A stretch of 60,726 nt of DNA from Paenibacillus agaridevorans (GTDB lineage: Bacteria; Bacillota; Bacilli; Paenibacillales; Paenibacillaceae), in contig NZ_BDQX01000381.1 of the NCBI RefSeq assembly GCF_003112455.1, positions 1 to 60,726 of the forward strand. The letters run 5' to 3'. Both the position numbers and the translations under genes were made by a program. Positions 16,005 to 25,064 of this stretch are shown here, piece after piece. How positions within the stretch are numbered: the first letter of the stretch is position 1; each line of letters starts with the position of its first letter. The notes under the pieces were generated by a model. It was not told where the DNA came from. It ran no database searches and worked only from the letters and a program-made list of their open reading frames with translations.

Positions 16005-17090
16005 ATGAATACAACGATAAAAAAAGCTTTCGTGACCCTTACAGCTGTTTCCTGCCTCGCATGCGGAGCATCCCTGGCTGCCGCGCAGCCGCTGGAGATC
16101 GTACCGATCAGTGCGCCGATTACCGGTGAAATCATTCCGATCAGCGCCCCGATTAACGGGGAGATCGTGCCGATCAGCGCGACTGATTATGTGATCGCGC
16201 ATCAGAATAAGCTGGCGCCTGTTCGCGTATACGGCCAGGCCGCATCGATTGAGGAGAACCGGATTACGCTCGAGAATAACAACGACAACGCGGAGTTCCC
16301 CTCGATCGTTCTAAACATTGGAGAGAATACCCGGATTCTTAATGCGGTCGACGGACTGCCCATGAAGCTAGAGGACATTCGCGAGAACGAGACATTGTAC
16401 GCGTACGTCGGTCCGGCGATGACGATGAGTTTGCCGCCGATTTCGAACGCCGAGCTGATTATTGCCGGCATTCCGGCGGACTTCGCGGTGCCGACCTATG
16501 CCGAGATTGAGGGCGTAAAGAAGGGAACGGACGGCAGCGTTGTGCTGAAGACAAACCAGGATGTTGACTTTACAATAACAACGGATACAACTTTGATTCC
16601 GTTCCTGACGAAAAACATCATTACGGTCGACCATCTTAGACCGGGAAGCAAAGTGCTCGTGTGGTCGCAAGCTGTGACGGAAGACGGAAAGCAGGCTGCG
16701 GATGCCGGCACGGCGAACAAGGTCGTAGCGTTCCCTTATGAATACGCGGGATACGTAGAGGCAGGCTTGGAAGGGTTGTCGGTGAACGGGGAGGCGCTGG
16801 AGCTTACCGAGGATGAGGCACCGTATGCGGCTGACGGTCATCTTATGCTGCCGCTTCGCAAGCTGGCGGAAGCGCTTGGCTACGAGATCAAGTGGAACGC
16901 GGAGACAAGCGGCATCGAGGTGGTGAACGGCAATAATGTGCTGTACAGTCTTACGGCGCGCGGCTCGGAAGTGACGACGGGGGATGGCGAGACGCGTGAG
17001 CTTTTCGCAACATCCGTGGTGAAAGACGGAGTGACCTTCTTGACTGCGGATGATCTGATCGCGCTAAACGAGGTTAAGATTGTGAAGTAG
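16005..17090 (+). CDS. Secreted copper amine oxidase-like stalk domain protein
   Basis: This exported protein of about 361 residues has a Sec signal peptide ending near ASLAAAQP. Three short repeats of the pattern EI(V/I)PISAPI(T/N)G lie at about residues 31-60. A beta-rich middle region follows, then a C-terminal stalk domain (LMLPLRKLAEALGYEIKWN) as found in 'copper amine oxidase N-terminal domain' proteins of Firmicutes. It is not an enzyme. The ATG at 16005 lies 9 bp after AAGGA; the ATG at 15999 would be too close. It is third in the sigma/anti-sigma operon and may be the signal-producing or surface-repair product. Confidence 0.8.
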   Translation: MNTTIKKAFVTLTAVSCLACGASLAAAQPLEIVPISAPITGEIIPISAPINGEIVPISATDYVIAHQNKLAPVRVYGQAASIEENRITLENNNDNAEFPSIVLNIGENTRILNAVDGLPMKLEDIRENETLYAYVGPAMTMSLPPISNAELIIAGIPADFAVPTYAEIEGVKKGTDGSVVLKTNQDVDFTITTDTTLIPFLTKNIITVDHLRPGSKVLVWSQAVTEDGKQAADAGTANKVVAFPYEYAGYVEAGLEGLSVNGEALELTEDEAPYAADGHLMLPLRKLAEALGYEIKWNAETSGIEVVNGNNVLYSLTARGSEVTTGDGETRELFATSVVKDGVTFLTADDLIALNEVKIVK

Positions 17091-17113
17091 GTTGTTGTCA
17101 CAAGCGTAAATAA

Positions 17114-17159
17114 AGAGAGCGGAATTTCCTCGAAAGGGGATGTTCGCTCTCTTTTTTTT
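17114..17159 (+). terminator. Terminator of the ECF operon
   Basis: GAGAGCG (17115-17121) pairs with CGCTCTC (17145-17151), followed by eight T. It also lies just past the end of the convergent AraC gene. Confidence 0.85.
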
Positions 17160-17194
17160 CTGCGACGGCACAATCAACTAGGTCAATCGCGAAA

Positions 17195-18112
17195 CTACCC
17201 TTGAGCTTGCACGGTCTTGGAATACTCCGACGGCGACATGCCGGTTGCGAGCTTGAATTGGCGCGAGAAATAATGAAGGCTCGTATAGCCGAGCCGTTCG
17301 GCGATTTCCGTCATGTTGAGTGTTTCCTCGCGGATGTGCAGCTTGGCCCGTTCGATCCTCAAGCGCACGACGTAGTCCATTAGGCCGCAGCCGGTATGGT
17401 CGCGGAATAACGAGCGAAGATAAGATTTGCTTAGGGCGAATTCGGCGCATAGCTTGTCAAGAGACGGATGCTCCGTGAGGTGGGTGTCCAAATATTCGAC
17501 AATTCGGCCGACGAGATCGCGCTGTCCTTTTTCCGCGGATACTGAAGACAGCTTCGGCTTTGCCGGCTGGGCCTGATGGCGGCGGATAAGCCGGATCAGA
17601 AGCGCCTCCAAATAAATCTTGACGAGCTGCTCTGCGCCGAAATCCGGCTTTTCCCTGCGGGCCAGCGGATTAACCGGAACATCCGGTTTCGATCCGGGAA
17701 CCGGTTTGGTGACTGGAATAAGAAACAGCTTGTCGGCTTCCTCCATCAGCAACGAGAGCTGCTGCCGTTCTTCATTTCCGAGGCGGAGCGTCTTATGCGT
17801 GAAAAAACGCATCGCCTCGGACTTGCAGCCGAACGCGACGATGAATGTATTCGGCGGTGTCTTGCGGTTGCACTTCAAGCTATGAAATTCGTTCGGCGAA
17901 TAGAAGACCATGTCGCCTTGGGTGAGATGGAAAGAAGCGAAATCGGTCGTGATCTCAACCTCGCCTTTGTCCACGTACAAAAATTCCCAGAAATTATGCT
18001 GTTCGCCGCTATATACGTAGTCTTTATTAAATTCGTTGTAATGCATGGAATAAATTTTATCGACCGAAATTTGTTCTTTCAGCTTAATAAAACGATAACG
18101 TGTTTTCCCCAT
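17195..18112 (-). CDS. AraC-family regulator with cupin sensor
   Basis: This regulator of about 305 residues has an N-terminal AraC-binding cupin domain (NFWEFLYVDKGEVEITTD, MVFYSPNEFHSLKC) and a C-terminal double helix-turn-helix (SLDKLCAEFALSKSYLRSLF; GYTSLHYFSRQFKLATGMSPSEYS). The ATG at 18112, with AAAGGAC about 10 bp upstream, is preferred; the in-frame start at 18214 would run through the divergent promoter. It diverges from the dehydrogenase/GH38 operon and probably activates it in response to a sugar. Direct repeats between the genes are likely operators. Confidence 0.9.
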   Translation of the reverse strand: MGKTRYRFIKLKEQISVDKIYSMHYNEFNKDYVYSGEQHNFWEFLYVDKGEVEITTDFASFHLTQGDMVFYSPNEFHSLKCNRKTPPNTFIVAFGCKSEAMRFFTHKTLRLGNEERQQLSLLMEEADKLFLIPVTKPVPGSKPDVPVNPLARREKPDFGAEQLVKIYLEALLIRLIRRHQAQPAKPKLSSVSAEKGQRDLVGRIVEYLDTHLTEHPSLDKLCAEFALSKSYLRSLFRDHTGCGLMDYVVRLRIERAKLHIREETLNMTEIAERLGYTSLHYFSRQFKLATGMSPSEYSKTVQAQG

Positions 18113-18185
18113 ACGCGACCCGTCCTTTTTTAGCGTCAAGATAACTCGCACCTTCATCGTAAAGCGAGGGATTTGCGATGTCAAT

Positions 18186-18215
18186 AAAAGTGCAAACGAT
18201 AAACAAAAGTGCAAA
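18186..18215. promoter_or_regulatory. Direct repeats, candidate AraC operator
   Basis: AAAAGTGCAAA occurs at 18186-18196 and again at 18205-18215, a 19-bp period on the same strand. It lies in the divergent intergenic region between the AraC gene and the dehydrogenase operon. A -10-like TATGAT (18259-18264) without a good -35 follows, which fits an activator-dependent promoter. Confidence 0.55.
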
Positions 18216-18304
18216 TCTATCGTCGTTTAAGCCAAAGCTTTTTCATCCGGTGCGCCAGTATGATAGCGGTGAGAACGGTTTCGAATCGACAGGAGGAGAA
18301 GGAT

Positions 18305-19291
18305 TTGGAGAAAATTCGCACGGCCGTAGTTGGATTGAATATGGGGCTTGCCCATGCGCATGCGTTCAAGAAGGCGGAACGTTCGGATTTGCGTTGGGTA
18401 GTCGATCTGGATGAGCGTAAAGCGGCGAAAACGGCGGAAGAGTTAGGCTGCAATTATTCGACCGATTGGACGAAAATACTGGACGATGTCGATGCGGTGA
18501 GCTTGTGCACTCCCCATCATCTGCACGCGCCGCAAGCGCTTCAGGCGATCGCAGCCGGCAAACATGTCCTGCTGGAGAAACCGCTCGCGAACAGTGAGGA
18601 AGATTGCCTCGGCATCATCGACGCTGCCGACCGTAAAGGCGTGACGCTTATGATGGCTTACGTCGTCAGGTACTTGCCTGCTGTTCGGAAATTGAAGGAA
18701 GCGGTCGACAGCGGCGAATACGGCAAGCCGATCAGCGCCCAAGCCTGGGTGCAGACTTATCTGGAACCGATACTGGGGTCTTGGTTCGCAAGCAAGGAGA
18801 AGCTTGGCGGAGGTGTATTGTTCAGCCACGGGTGCCATTACATCGATATCTTGTTGTATTTGCTGGGAGAGCCTGCAAGGGTTGCGCAATTCGGAACGCG
18901 GGTCGGAACGGAATGGATGGAGGGCGAAGGGACGTCCCACGGCATCATCCAATTCAACAGCGGCGCGATTGCGCATCTGAATAGCAGTTGGGGAATGAAA
19001 TACACAAACCCGCCCGCCCTTTGCCAAATTCATTTGACGGAAGGCATGCTGCAATTAAGCAGAGACCTGTGGTCCGTTGAAGCTGTGACGGATAAGGGAA
19101 CGACAACGTTGTTCAAGCGCCAGCCGGAACTGGAACTCGGTATCGATACGAATGTCGCGTTTGAAATCGAACACTTCCTGCAATGCATCGAATCAGGCGC
19201 TCGGCCCGAAACGGACGGAATTGAAGCGCTGAGATCGCATCGGACGATCTGGGCGATGTCGGGCAGCACGGGCGTTCAAGTGAATTTATAA
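18305..19291 (+). CDS. Gfo/Idh/MocA family oxidoreductase 1
   Basis: This NAD(P)-dependent sugar or inositol dehydrogenase-like protein has 328 residues. Its N-terminal Rossmann fold begins IRTAVVGLNMGLAHAHAF and includes the signature GKHVLLEKPLANS. The catalytic-region motif is FSHGCHYIDILLY. The TTG at 18305 is chosen because AGGAGGAG lies just upstream; earlier in-frame codons lack a site. It is the first gene of an operon with a second dehydrogenase, an isomerase, GH38 mannosidase and an amidohydrolase. It closely resembles the third dehydrogenase at 31.2 kb (both FSHGCHY[IV]D), so the two are probably paralogues. The substrate is unknown. Confidence 0.9.
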   Translation: MEKIRTAVVGLNMGLAHAHAFKKAERSDLRWVVDLDERKAAKTAEELGCNYSTDWTKILDDVDAVSLCTPHHLHAPQALQAIAAGKHVLLEKPLANSEEDCLGIIDAADRKGVTLMMAYVVRYLPAVRKLKEAVDSGEYGKPISAQAWVQTYLEPILGSWFASKEKLGGGVLFSHGCHYIDILLYLLGEPARVAQFGTRVGTEWMEGEGTSHGIIQFNSGAIAHLNSSWGMKYTNPPALCQIHLTEGMLQLSRDLWSVEAVTDKGTTTLFKRQPELELGIDTNVAFEIEHFLQCIESGARPETDGIEALRSHRTIWAMSGSTGVQVNL

Positions 19292-19312
19292 GAGATGAAG
19301 GAGGAGCAGGTT

Positions 19313-20368
19313 ATGACCATTAAAGTAGGCATTATCGGCTGCGGGCTGATGGGATCTTTGCATGCGCGTACGCTGCATGCGCTGCCGGGCGTCAAAGTCG
19401 CGGCCGTTCACAACCGAACGCGTTCGAAAGCCGAGGCGCTGGCGGCGGAGGTAGGGGCTGTCGTATACGATTCGTATGCGTCGTTGCTGGAACAAGATCT
19501 GGATGCGGTGTGGGTGGCAACGCCCGACCATTTGCATGTGGATGCGTCCAAGGCGGTTCTGGAGTCGGGCAAGCATTTGTTTCTGGAAAAGGCGATCGCC
19601 ACCTCGTTGACCGATGCTGCCGAGATTGTAGAAGCCGGAGCAAAACACCCGTATCTGAAGGCGATGGTCGGTTATCCACTGCGTTTCTCGCCCGCGTATC
19701 GGGCGATGAAGCAAGCCGTTTCGCGGGGCAATGCCGGCAAACCAATTCAAGCCTGGTCGATGCGCACGCATTTTCTCGATCCGAATCAGCGGGTGTACGA
19801 CAAATATCGTGATCATTATTACGATACGCCGAGTTGGTATTTCGACGATGAGACCGCGAAAGGGCCGATTTTCTCCCATGGATCGCACGATTACGACCTG
19901 CTCATGTGGATGTGCGGCGAGGTCGAATCGGTATTCGCTTACGGAGGGACGTACCTGCTGCCGCCGGGCAGCATAGCCGACGCTTTTACCGTTTCGCTTC
20001 GTTTCGCGAACGGAGGGATCGGACAGGTCAGCACGCCATGGGTGACCCGCGTCGAATACGACATGACGGGCGTAGCGACGGAAAACCTGACCGTCGTAAA
20101 CAACAACGGGGTTCTGTTGGAGAAAGACGACGACGGGCCCGAACAGGCAACATCCTTTGCGGACAATGACATGTGGGTTCGCCTGAATGCGCACTTTATC
20201 GATTGTATTCGAGACAATAAGACGCCACTTATTTCTCTGGCGGACGGGCTGCGCGTCATTGCCGTATCCGAAGCGGCTTATCGCTCGCTCAAGGAACGTA
20301 GGGAAGTACAAGTCGACTACTCCGCCTTGGAAAGCGTGATGCGGGCAGAAGGCAAGGCGCAGCCATGA
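19313..20368 (+). CDS. Gfo/Idh/MocA family oxidoreductase 2
   Basis: This dehydrogenase has 351 residues, with Rossmann motif VGIIGCGLMGSLHARTL. GKHLFLEKAIATS carries Ala where the family usually has Pro after Glu-Lys, and the second-domain motif is FSHGSHDYDLLMW. The ATG at 19313 has an AGGAGG site; an in-frame ATG at 19295 would place that site inside the gene. Its stop overlaps the isomerase start (ATGA). Two different Gfo-type enzymes plus a TIM-barrel isomerase in one operon resemble pathways that oxidise a sugar hydroxyl, transform the keto-sugar and reduce it again. Confidence 0.9.
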   Translation: MTIKVGIIGCGLMGSLHARTLHALPGVKVAAVHNRTRSKAEALAAEVGAVVYDSYASLLEQDLDAVWVATPDHLHVDASKAVLESGKHLFLEKAIATSLTDAAEIVEAGAKHPYLKAMVGYPLRFSPAYRAMKQAVSRGNAGKPIQAWSMRTHFLDPNQRVYDKYRDHYYDTPSWYFDDETAKGPIFSHGSHDYDLLMWMCGEVESVFAYGGTYLLPPGSIADAFTVSLRFANGGIGQVSTPWVTRVEYDMTGVATENLTVVNNNGVLLEKDDDGPEQATSFADNDMWVRLNAHFIDCIRDNKTPLISLADGLRVIAVSEAAYRSLKERREVQVDYSALESVMRAEGKAQP

Positions 20369-21234
20369 AGCAGAAAGTCAAACTGGCGTGCATGACCTGG
20401 ATCTATAACGAGCATGCGTTCGAGCGGTCGTTGGAAAGCATTGCCCTTGCCGGGTACCGCTGCGTATCGTTCGGCTTGCCTCATGAAGGCAAGCCGGCTT
20501 TCGACGACGGTGCGGCAGGAGAAGCGGCGCGGATCATCCGGTTGCTGGAACGATACGATCTGGAACCGGTGACGCTGGTCAGCACGGACGTCTTGGCTCC
20601 GGGCCGACCGATTGAACTTGCGCGGCAGCGGATGGCGTTCGCGCAAGCGCTCGGGGTACAGGAGCTGCTGTCGCTCGGCACGACGAGTTACAAGAACTTT
20701 CCTGACGAGCCGTTAACGGATGAGGAGATGAAGCCGATCAACGACGACTTTGCAGCGAAATTCCGCGAAGTGGGAGAGGAAGCGGGCAAGCACGGACTCA
20801 TTGTCACGATCAAGCCCCATACGGGCAATACGGCGACAGCGAGCGTCATTGCTGATACGCTGAGGTCGATCGGTTCCCCGCATGTGAAGGCTTGTTACGA
20901 TCCTGGCAACGTCCGTTTCTACGAAGGCATCGAGCCTGCCGAGGATTTGCCCTTCATCGCGGCGCAGACCGTCTCGTTCATCGCGAAAGATCACCGCGGC
21001 GCGCGGGCCGCGATTGACTTTCCCATTCCCGGAGAGGGGGACGTCAACTTCCCAGCCATGTTCTCCACGCTGTACGAAGCGGAGTTCGCCGGTCCCGTAA
21101 TCGTGGAACGGCTTGATGGCGCCAACGGAATGTTCGAGGCCAGCAAACCGTTCGAAGCTTTGGAAGAACGGGTGGCGCAGGCGCGTCTCAATCTCGAGCG
21201 GATGCTGCAAGAGGCGGGTTTCGCTGTTTTTTAA
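20365..21234 (+). CDS. Sugar phosphate isomerase/epimerase family TIM-barrel
   Basis: This 289-residue AP-endonuclease-2 type TIM barrel has metal-ligand regions VTIKPHTGN, CYDPGNVRFYEG and FIAKDHRG, and a C-terminal substrate-site segment PIPGEGDVNF. The family isomerises or epimerises sugars and inositols, or acts on keto-sugars. It is coupled to the preceding dehydrogenase by a 4-bp overlap. The ending of about 25 helical residues is ordinary. The exact reaction is not predictable. Confidence 0.88.
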   Translation: MKQKVKLACMTWIYNEHAFERSLESIALAGYRCVSFGLPHEGKPAFDDGAAGEAARIIRLLERYDLEPVTLVSTDVLAPGRPIELARQRMAFAQALGVQELLSLGTTSYKNFPDEPLTDEEMKPINDDFAAKFREVGEEAGKHGLIVTIKPHTGNTATASVIADTLRSIGSPHVKACYDPGNVRFYEGIEPAEDLPFIAAQTVSFIAKDHRGARAAIDFPIPGEGDVNFPAMFSTLYEAEFAGPVIVERLDGANGMFEASKPFEALEERVAQARLNLERMLQEAGFAVF

Positions 21235-21361
21235 AAATATACCGTTCATCCGATTGTGTGCATTTCTTCGAATAACGCTAAGAGGAATACAACATGAGTA
21301 ACTGTCTCTATGAACCGCCCCGGATATGCATATGATTGAGATACATAATAGGAAAGGGTGA

Positions 21362-24037
21362 CTTGTCGTCGACAAACAAACGATCTATTATTTCTCGAGT
21401 ACTCATTGGGACAGGGAATGGTATGAGACTTTTCAAGGATTTCGTTTCCGGCTCGTAGAGATGATGAATGAGTTAATCGATGTGATGGAGGATACGCCGG
21501 ATTTTCAGACCTTCCATTTGGATGGACAGACCGTTGTGCTTGAAGATTTCATGGAAATCGAGCCTGGCAAGCGTGAGCGCTTGGGCCGGTTGATTCAAGA
21601 GGGTCGTATTGTCATCGGTCCGTGGTACGTCATGCCTGACGAGTTTCTCGTATCCGGAGAAAGCATTATCCGCAATCTGCTGAAGGGGCGGCAAATTTGT
21701 CGGGAATGGGGCGTGGAGCCGTGGAAATACGGATATATTTGCGACACTTTCGGCCATATTGCCCAGCTTCCGCAAATTTTCAAAGGATTTGGAATTCCTT
21801 ATTCGATTTTGGGGCGCGGCCTCAATGAGCATAGCGTCCCATCGCACTTCCGTTGGGCTTCGCCGGATGGGAGCGAGTGCATCGCTTATAAGCTGTTCGA
21901 TGATAACTCCTATGGCGCGTTCCTGGTTGTATTGTTGCGTGCGGATGCCCGGAAATCCAATGAAGACGAGACGAAGACTGCAATACGCGAACATGTCGAA
22001 CGCGAGCTTTCTCGTTCTCCTTACGGAATCGGGTTACTGATGGATAGTCAGGATCATGCCCGGATCCGCCCGGACACCGGCATATATTTGGACATCATCC
22101 AAGAGCTGTTCCCGGAAGCGGATGTGAAGCATGTAAATCTTGAGGAGATGGGGCAGCAGCTCGAAGCTTATCGAGACGTTATGCCCGTCAGATCGGGGGA
22201 ACTGTACGAGCCGGGTAAAAATCCAGGTTCGAACTATGTCATTCCTCATACGTTATCTAGCCGATATCCGCTTAAGCAGGCAAACGACATATGCCAGGCA
22301 CTGCTCGAGAAATGGGTTGAGCCGCTTGTTGCGATTGCCACCTTGCGAGGCTTCCATACTTCTCAATCCTATGTGGATATGGCTTATCAATATTTGCTGC
22401 TAAACCACCCGCATGATTCCATTTGCGGATGTTCGATCGACGCGGTGCATGAGGATATGAAGTACCGTTATAATCAATCCAAAGAAATCTCGCTGCAAGT
22501 GGTAGGGAGTATTCTGGACAAGGAGCTTGAACGATTCGGCAATACGGACGGCGGATCCGGAGGCAATCTCGTACTGCTGTTAAGGAACCCGCTTGTGTTC
22601 CCGCAGCGTCTTGTCGTTACCGTCGATATCGATTTCGAGCCCCAGTACCCGTGTCAATTTCAAGAACCGTTCGGCTACGAGCAGAAGAACAGCTTCCTTA
22701 TTTTCGATCATCAAGGCCATGAAATACCGTACGGATTGGTCAAGATCAGAAGGAACTACAAGACCTTTGTTCAAAATAAAATTGAAAAGGTTGTCGATCG
22801 CCATACCGTATCGTTGATGGTTGATCTTCCGGCGATGGGGACCGCCGAATATAAGGTCGTGCCTTCGTCTCAGCCATCCCGTTATTTGGAACGGATGTCA
22901 AGGAATCGGGGAGAAGCGGAAAATGAATACCTGAAGCTAACGGTTCAGGATAACGGAACGATACGCATTACGGACAAAAGAACAGGCCGGGTTTACGACA
23001 ATCTATGCAGCTATCTGGACGACGGCGAGATTGGCGACGGTTGGTTTCATGTTTGCCCCGTAGAGGACCGGATGATTGATAGCCATGGTTTTGAGTGTGC
23101 GATAGAGACTATAGAGAATGGGCCTTCACGTACCGTATTTCAGGTCAGTCAGACGGTCAGGCTCCCTCGTGAGCTTATTCAGAACAACCAAAGTTTGCAG
23201 CGGTCGAACGATGTTGTTCCGGTGCTGATCCGTACGCGGATAGGTCTGTCCCAAGGCGCTGCTTATGTTGATGTGGAGACGACCGTCGACAATCAAGCCC
23301 GCGATCACAGGTTCAGATTGGTCATTCCGACCGGTGTAACCGAATCGTCGTATTTTGTAAATCAAGCTTTCGCTTTCGTCCGAAGGCCAACGGGCTTCCG
23401 ATTGGAAACGCAAAATTGGAAAGAAAGTGATGCAGCGGAAAAGCAGACGGGCGGAATCGTCGGGAAGAGAAGGGATGACGGCACGGGACTGGCATTTATT
23501 TCTCCCTTCGGCCTCCATGAATGCGCTGCGCCGGATAATGAGCAGGGTGAAGTGCATGTAACCTTGTTTCGTTCCTTCCAAAAAACCTATTTAACCAACG
23601 GGGAAGAGGGCGGACAATTAATCGGGCAGCTTTCGTTCAAATACGCACTGGCGCCCTTAACTGCTGATGTGTCGGATGCAGACTTGGCGCGATTGCAGGA
23701 TTGTTTGCAGGCAGGCGTGAGGCATGCAACAGTGAAAATAGATGCGGCATACAATCTCTCAGCACCTGCTTCCCATTTCGAATTATCTTCTTCCGACATC
23801 CAGTTAAGTATCATGAAACGTCCGGAAAATGGCCGTCATAATGAATTGATCGTCCGCTGCGTTAATCTGTCGGATAAGCCGGAAACGGCTTGGCTGCGTT
23901 CGTTCATGACGATTGGCGAGGTGATGAAGGCAACATTGCACGAAGAAGCTTTGGAACCGGTCAGCCATGAGCGCGACGGATTTCTGATCAAACTTGCGGC
24001 TTGGCAAATCCAGACTTATCGTCTGACACTTGCGTAG
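21362..24037 (+). CDS. GH38-type alpha-mannosidase, start codon disrupted
   Basis: The open frame encodes an alpha-mannosidase of glycoside hydrolase family 38. The N-terminal zinc motif is STHWDREWY, then FHLDGQTVVLEDF, the nucleophile region GYICDTFGHIAQLPQIF and NHPHDSICGCSIDAVHEDM. A long beta-sandwich C-terminal half follows. The first in-frame ATG (21461) would remove the zinc-binding HWD motif. Between the upstream stop (21359-21361) and that motif there is no ATG, GTG or TTG in frame. A TTG at 21363, beside an AAAGGGTGA site, is in the wrong phase, so a 1-base indel near 21374-21380 is likely. The gene may be inactive, or the sequence may contain an error. Confidence 0.85.
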   Translation, partial: LVVDKQTIYYFSSTHWDREWYETFQGFRFRLVEMMNELIDVMEDTPDFQTFHLDGQTVVLEDFMEIEPGKRERLGRLIQEGRIVIGPWYVMPDEFLVSGESIIRNLLKGRQICREWGVEPWKYGYICDTFGHIAQLPQIFKGFGIPYSILGRGLNEHSVPSHFRWASPDGSECIAYKLFDDNSYGAFLVVLLRADARKSNEDETKTAIREHVERELSRSPYGIGLLMDSQDHARIRPDTGIYLDIIQELFPEADVKHVNLEEMGQQLEAYRDVMPVRSGELYEPGKNPGSNYVIPHTLSSRYPLKQANDICQALLEKWVEPLVAIATLRGFHTSQSYVDMAYQYLLLNHPHDSICGCSIDAVHEDMKYRYNQSKEISLQVVGSILDKELERFGNTDGGSGGNLVLLLRNPLVFPQRLVVTVDIDFEPQYPCQFQEPFGYEQKNSFLIFDHQGHEIPYGLVKIRRNYKTFVQNKIEKVVDRHTVSLMVDLPAMGTAEYKVVPSSQPSRYLERMSRNRGEAENEYLKLTVQDNGTIRITDKRTGRVYDNLCSYLDDGEIGDGWFHVCPVEDRMIDSHGFECAIETIENGPSRTVFQVSQTVRLPRELIQNNQSLQRSNDVVPVLIRTRIGLSQGAAYVDVETTVDNQARDHRFRLVIPTGVTESSYFVNQAFAFVRRPTGFRLETQNWKESDAAEKQTGGIVGKRRDDGTGLAFISPFGLHECAAPDNEQGEVHVTLFRSFQKTYLTNGEEGGQLIGQLSFKYALAPLTADVSDADLARLQDCLQAGVRHATVKIDAAYNLSAPASHFELSSSDIQLSIMKRPENGRHNELIVRCVNLSDKPETAWLRSFMTIGEVMKATLHEEALEPVSHERDGFLIKLAAWQIQTYRLTLA

Positions 24038-24049
24038 GGGGCCTAAAGT

Positions 24050-24982
24050 ATGGCGCGGTATGTGAAGATTAGTACTTGTAATTTTAATTATTGTGCTATC
24101 GTACCGGAACAAGGAATTGAATCGGCTATTCAAGCGGTAACTGCATTTCTGGAAAATAAAATTCAGCAGGTTTTGCCGGATCAGCCGGACTTGATTGTAC
24201 TCCCGGAATGCTGCGATATGCCTGCAGGTTACGGAGGTGAGCGGCTCAAGGCTTATTACCGGCAACGCGCCGACCGTATATTGGACAGCTTGTCCGCTAT
24301 AGCGAAGCGTAATCGCTGTTATATCGCCTATCCGTCCATCCGTTATTTGGACGATGGGACGTGGCGAAACTCCGTTCGTCTAATCGACCGTGAAGGCAAA
24401 GTGACAGGGACTTATAACAAGAATCATCCGGTTATCGTCGAGATGGAGCAGGATGGCATCGTCTGCGGCAGCGAAGCGCCGATCTTCGAATGCGACTTTG
24501 GCCGGGTTGCGATCGCGATTTGCTTCGATCTGAATTTTGCTCCGCTGCGTGAGCGTTATGCGAACGAGCAGCCCGATCTGATTCTGTTCCCGTCGATGTT
24601 CCACGGCGGCTTCATGCAGCAATACTGGGCGTACGCTTGCCGTTCCTACTTCGTTGGCGCGATAGCCGGCAATTTGCCAAGCGCGATCCTTTCACCGGTT
24701 GGCCAACTGCTTCATTCGACATCCAGCTACTACGATTACGTAACGGGTACCGTTAATCTGGATGCTGTAGTCGTGCATCTGGATCTCAATCGTCCGAGAC
24801 TGGAGAAAATGAAGCAAAAGTACGGTTCGAAGGCAAAAATTATGGATCCCGGTTATGTCGGATCGGTACTTGTCTCATCCGAGACTACGGAATTTACCGC
24901 GAATGATCTGGTTGAGGAGTTCGAGTTGGAGAAGTTGGATAATTATTTCTCTCGATCGTTGGCTTATCATCGCAATACGTAA
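24050..24982 (+). CDS. Carbon-nitrogen hydrolase (nitrilase superfamily)
   Basis: This 310-residue amidohydrolase has the full catalytic triad: Glu53 (VLPECC), Lys124 (YNKNHP) and Cys158 (AICFDLN). Members hydrolyse amides, carbamoyl groups or nitriles. It is the last gene of the GH38 operon, 12 bp after the mannosidase, and is followed by a strong terminator. In a glycan locus it might release an amide-linked group, for example from a glycosylamine or an N-acyl sugar, but this is speculation. Alternatives are a beta-ureidopropionase- or omega-amidase-like enzyme. Confidence 0.88.
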   Translation: MARYVKISTCNFNYCAIVPEQGIESAIQAVTAFLENKIQQVLPDQPDLIVLPECCDMPAGYGGERLKAYYRQRADRILDSLSAIAKRNRCYIAYPSIRYLDDGTWRNSVRLIDREGKVTGTYNKNHPVIVEMEQDGIVCGSEAPIFECDFGRVAIAICFDLNFAPLRERYANEQPDLILFPSMFHGGFMQQYWAYACRSYFVGAIAGNLPSAILSPVGQLLHSTSSYYDYVTGTVNLDAVVVHLDLNRPRLEKMKQKYGSKAKIMDPGYVGSVLVSSETTEFTANDLVEEFELEKLDNYFSRSLAYHRNT

Positions 24983-24997
24983 GTAAAGCAAACAAAG

Positions 24998-25056
24998 AAA
25001 CCGTAACTTGGGTAGATGGAGCATAGAGCTCCACTCAGCCAAAGTTACGGTTTTTT
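24998..25056. terminator. Bidirectional terminator
   Basis: A perfect 12-bp stem AAACCGTAACTT (24998-25009) pairs with AAGTTACGGTTT (25042-25053), with a T run. It lies between two convergent units, the GH38 operon and the membrane AraC gene. Confidence 0.85.
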
Positions 25057-25064
25057 CTCACAAG

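Noticed and set aside
21294..21335. 13-codon leader peptide before GH38
   Set aside because: It has an ATG and a weak AGAGGA site, but no conserved sense or attenuator structure; probably chance.
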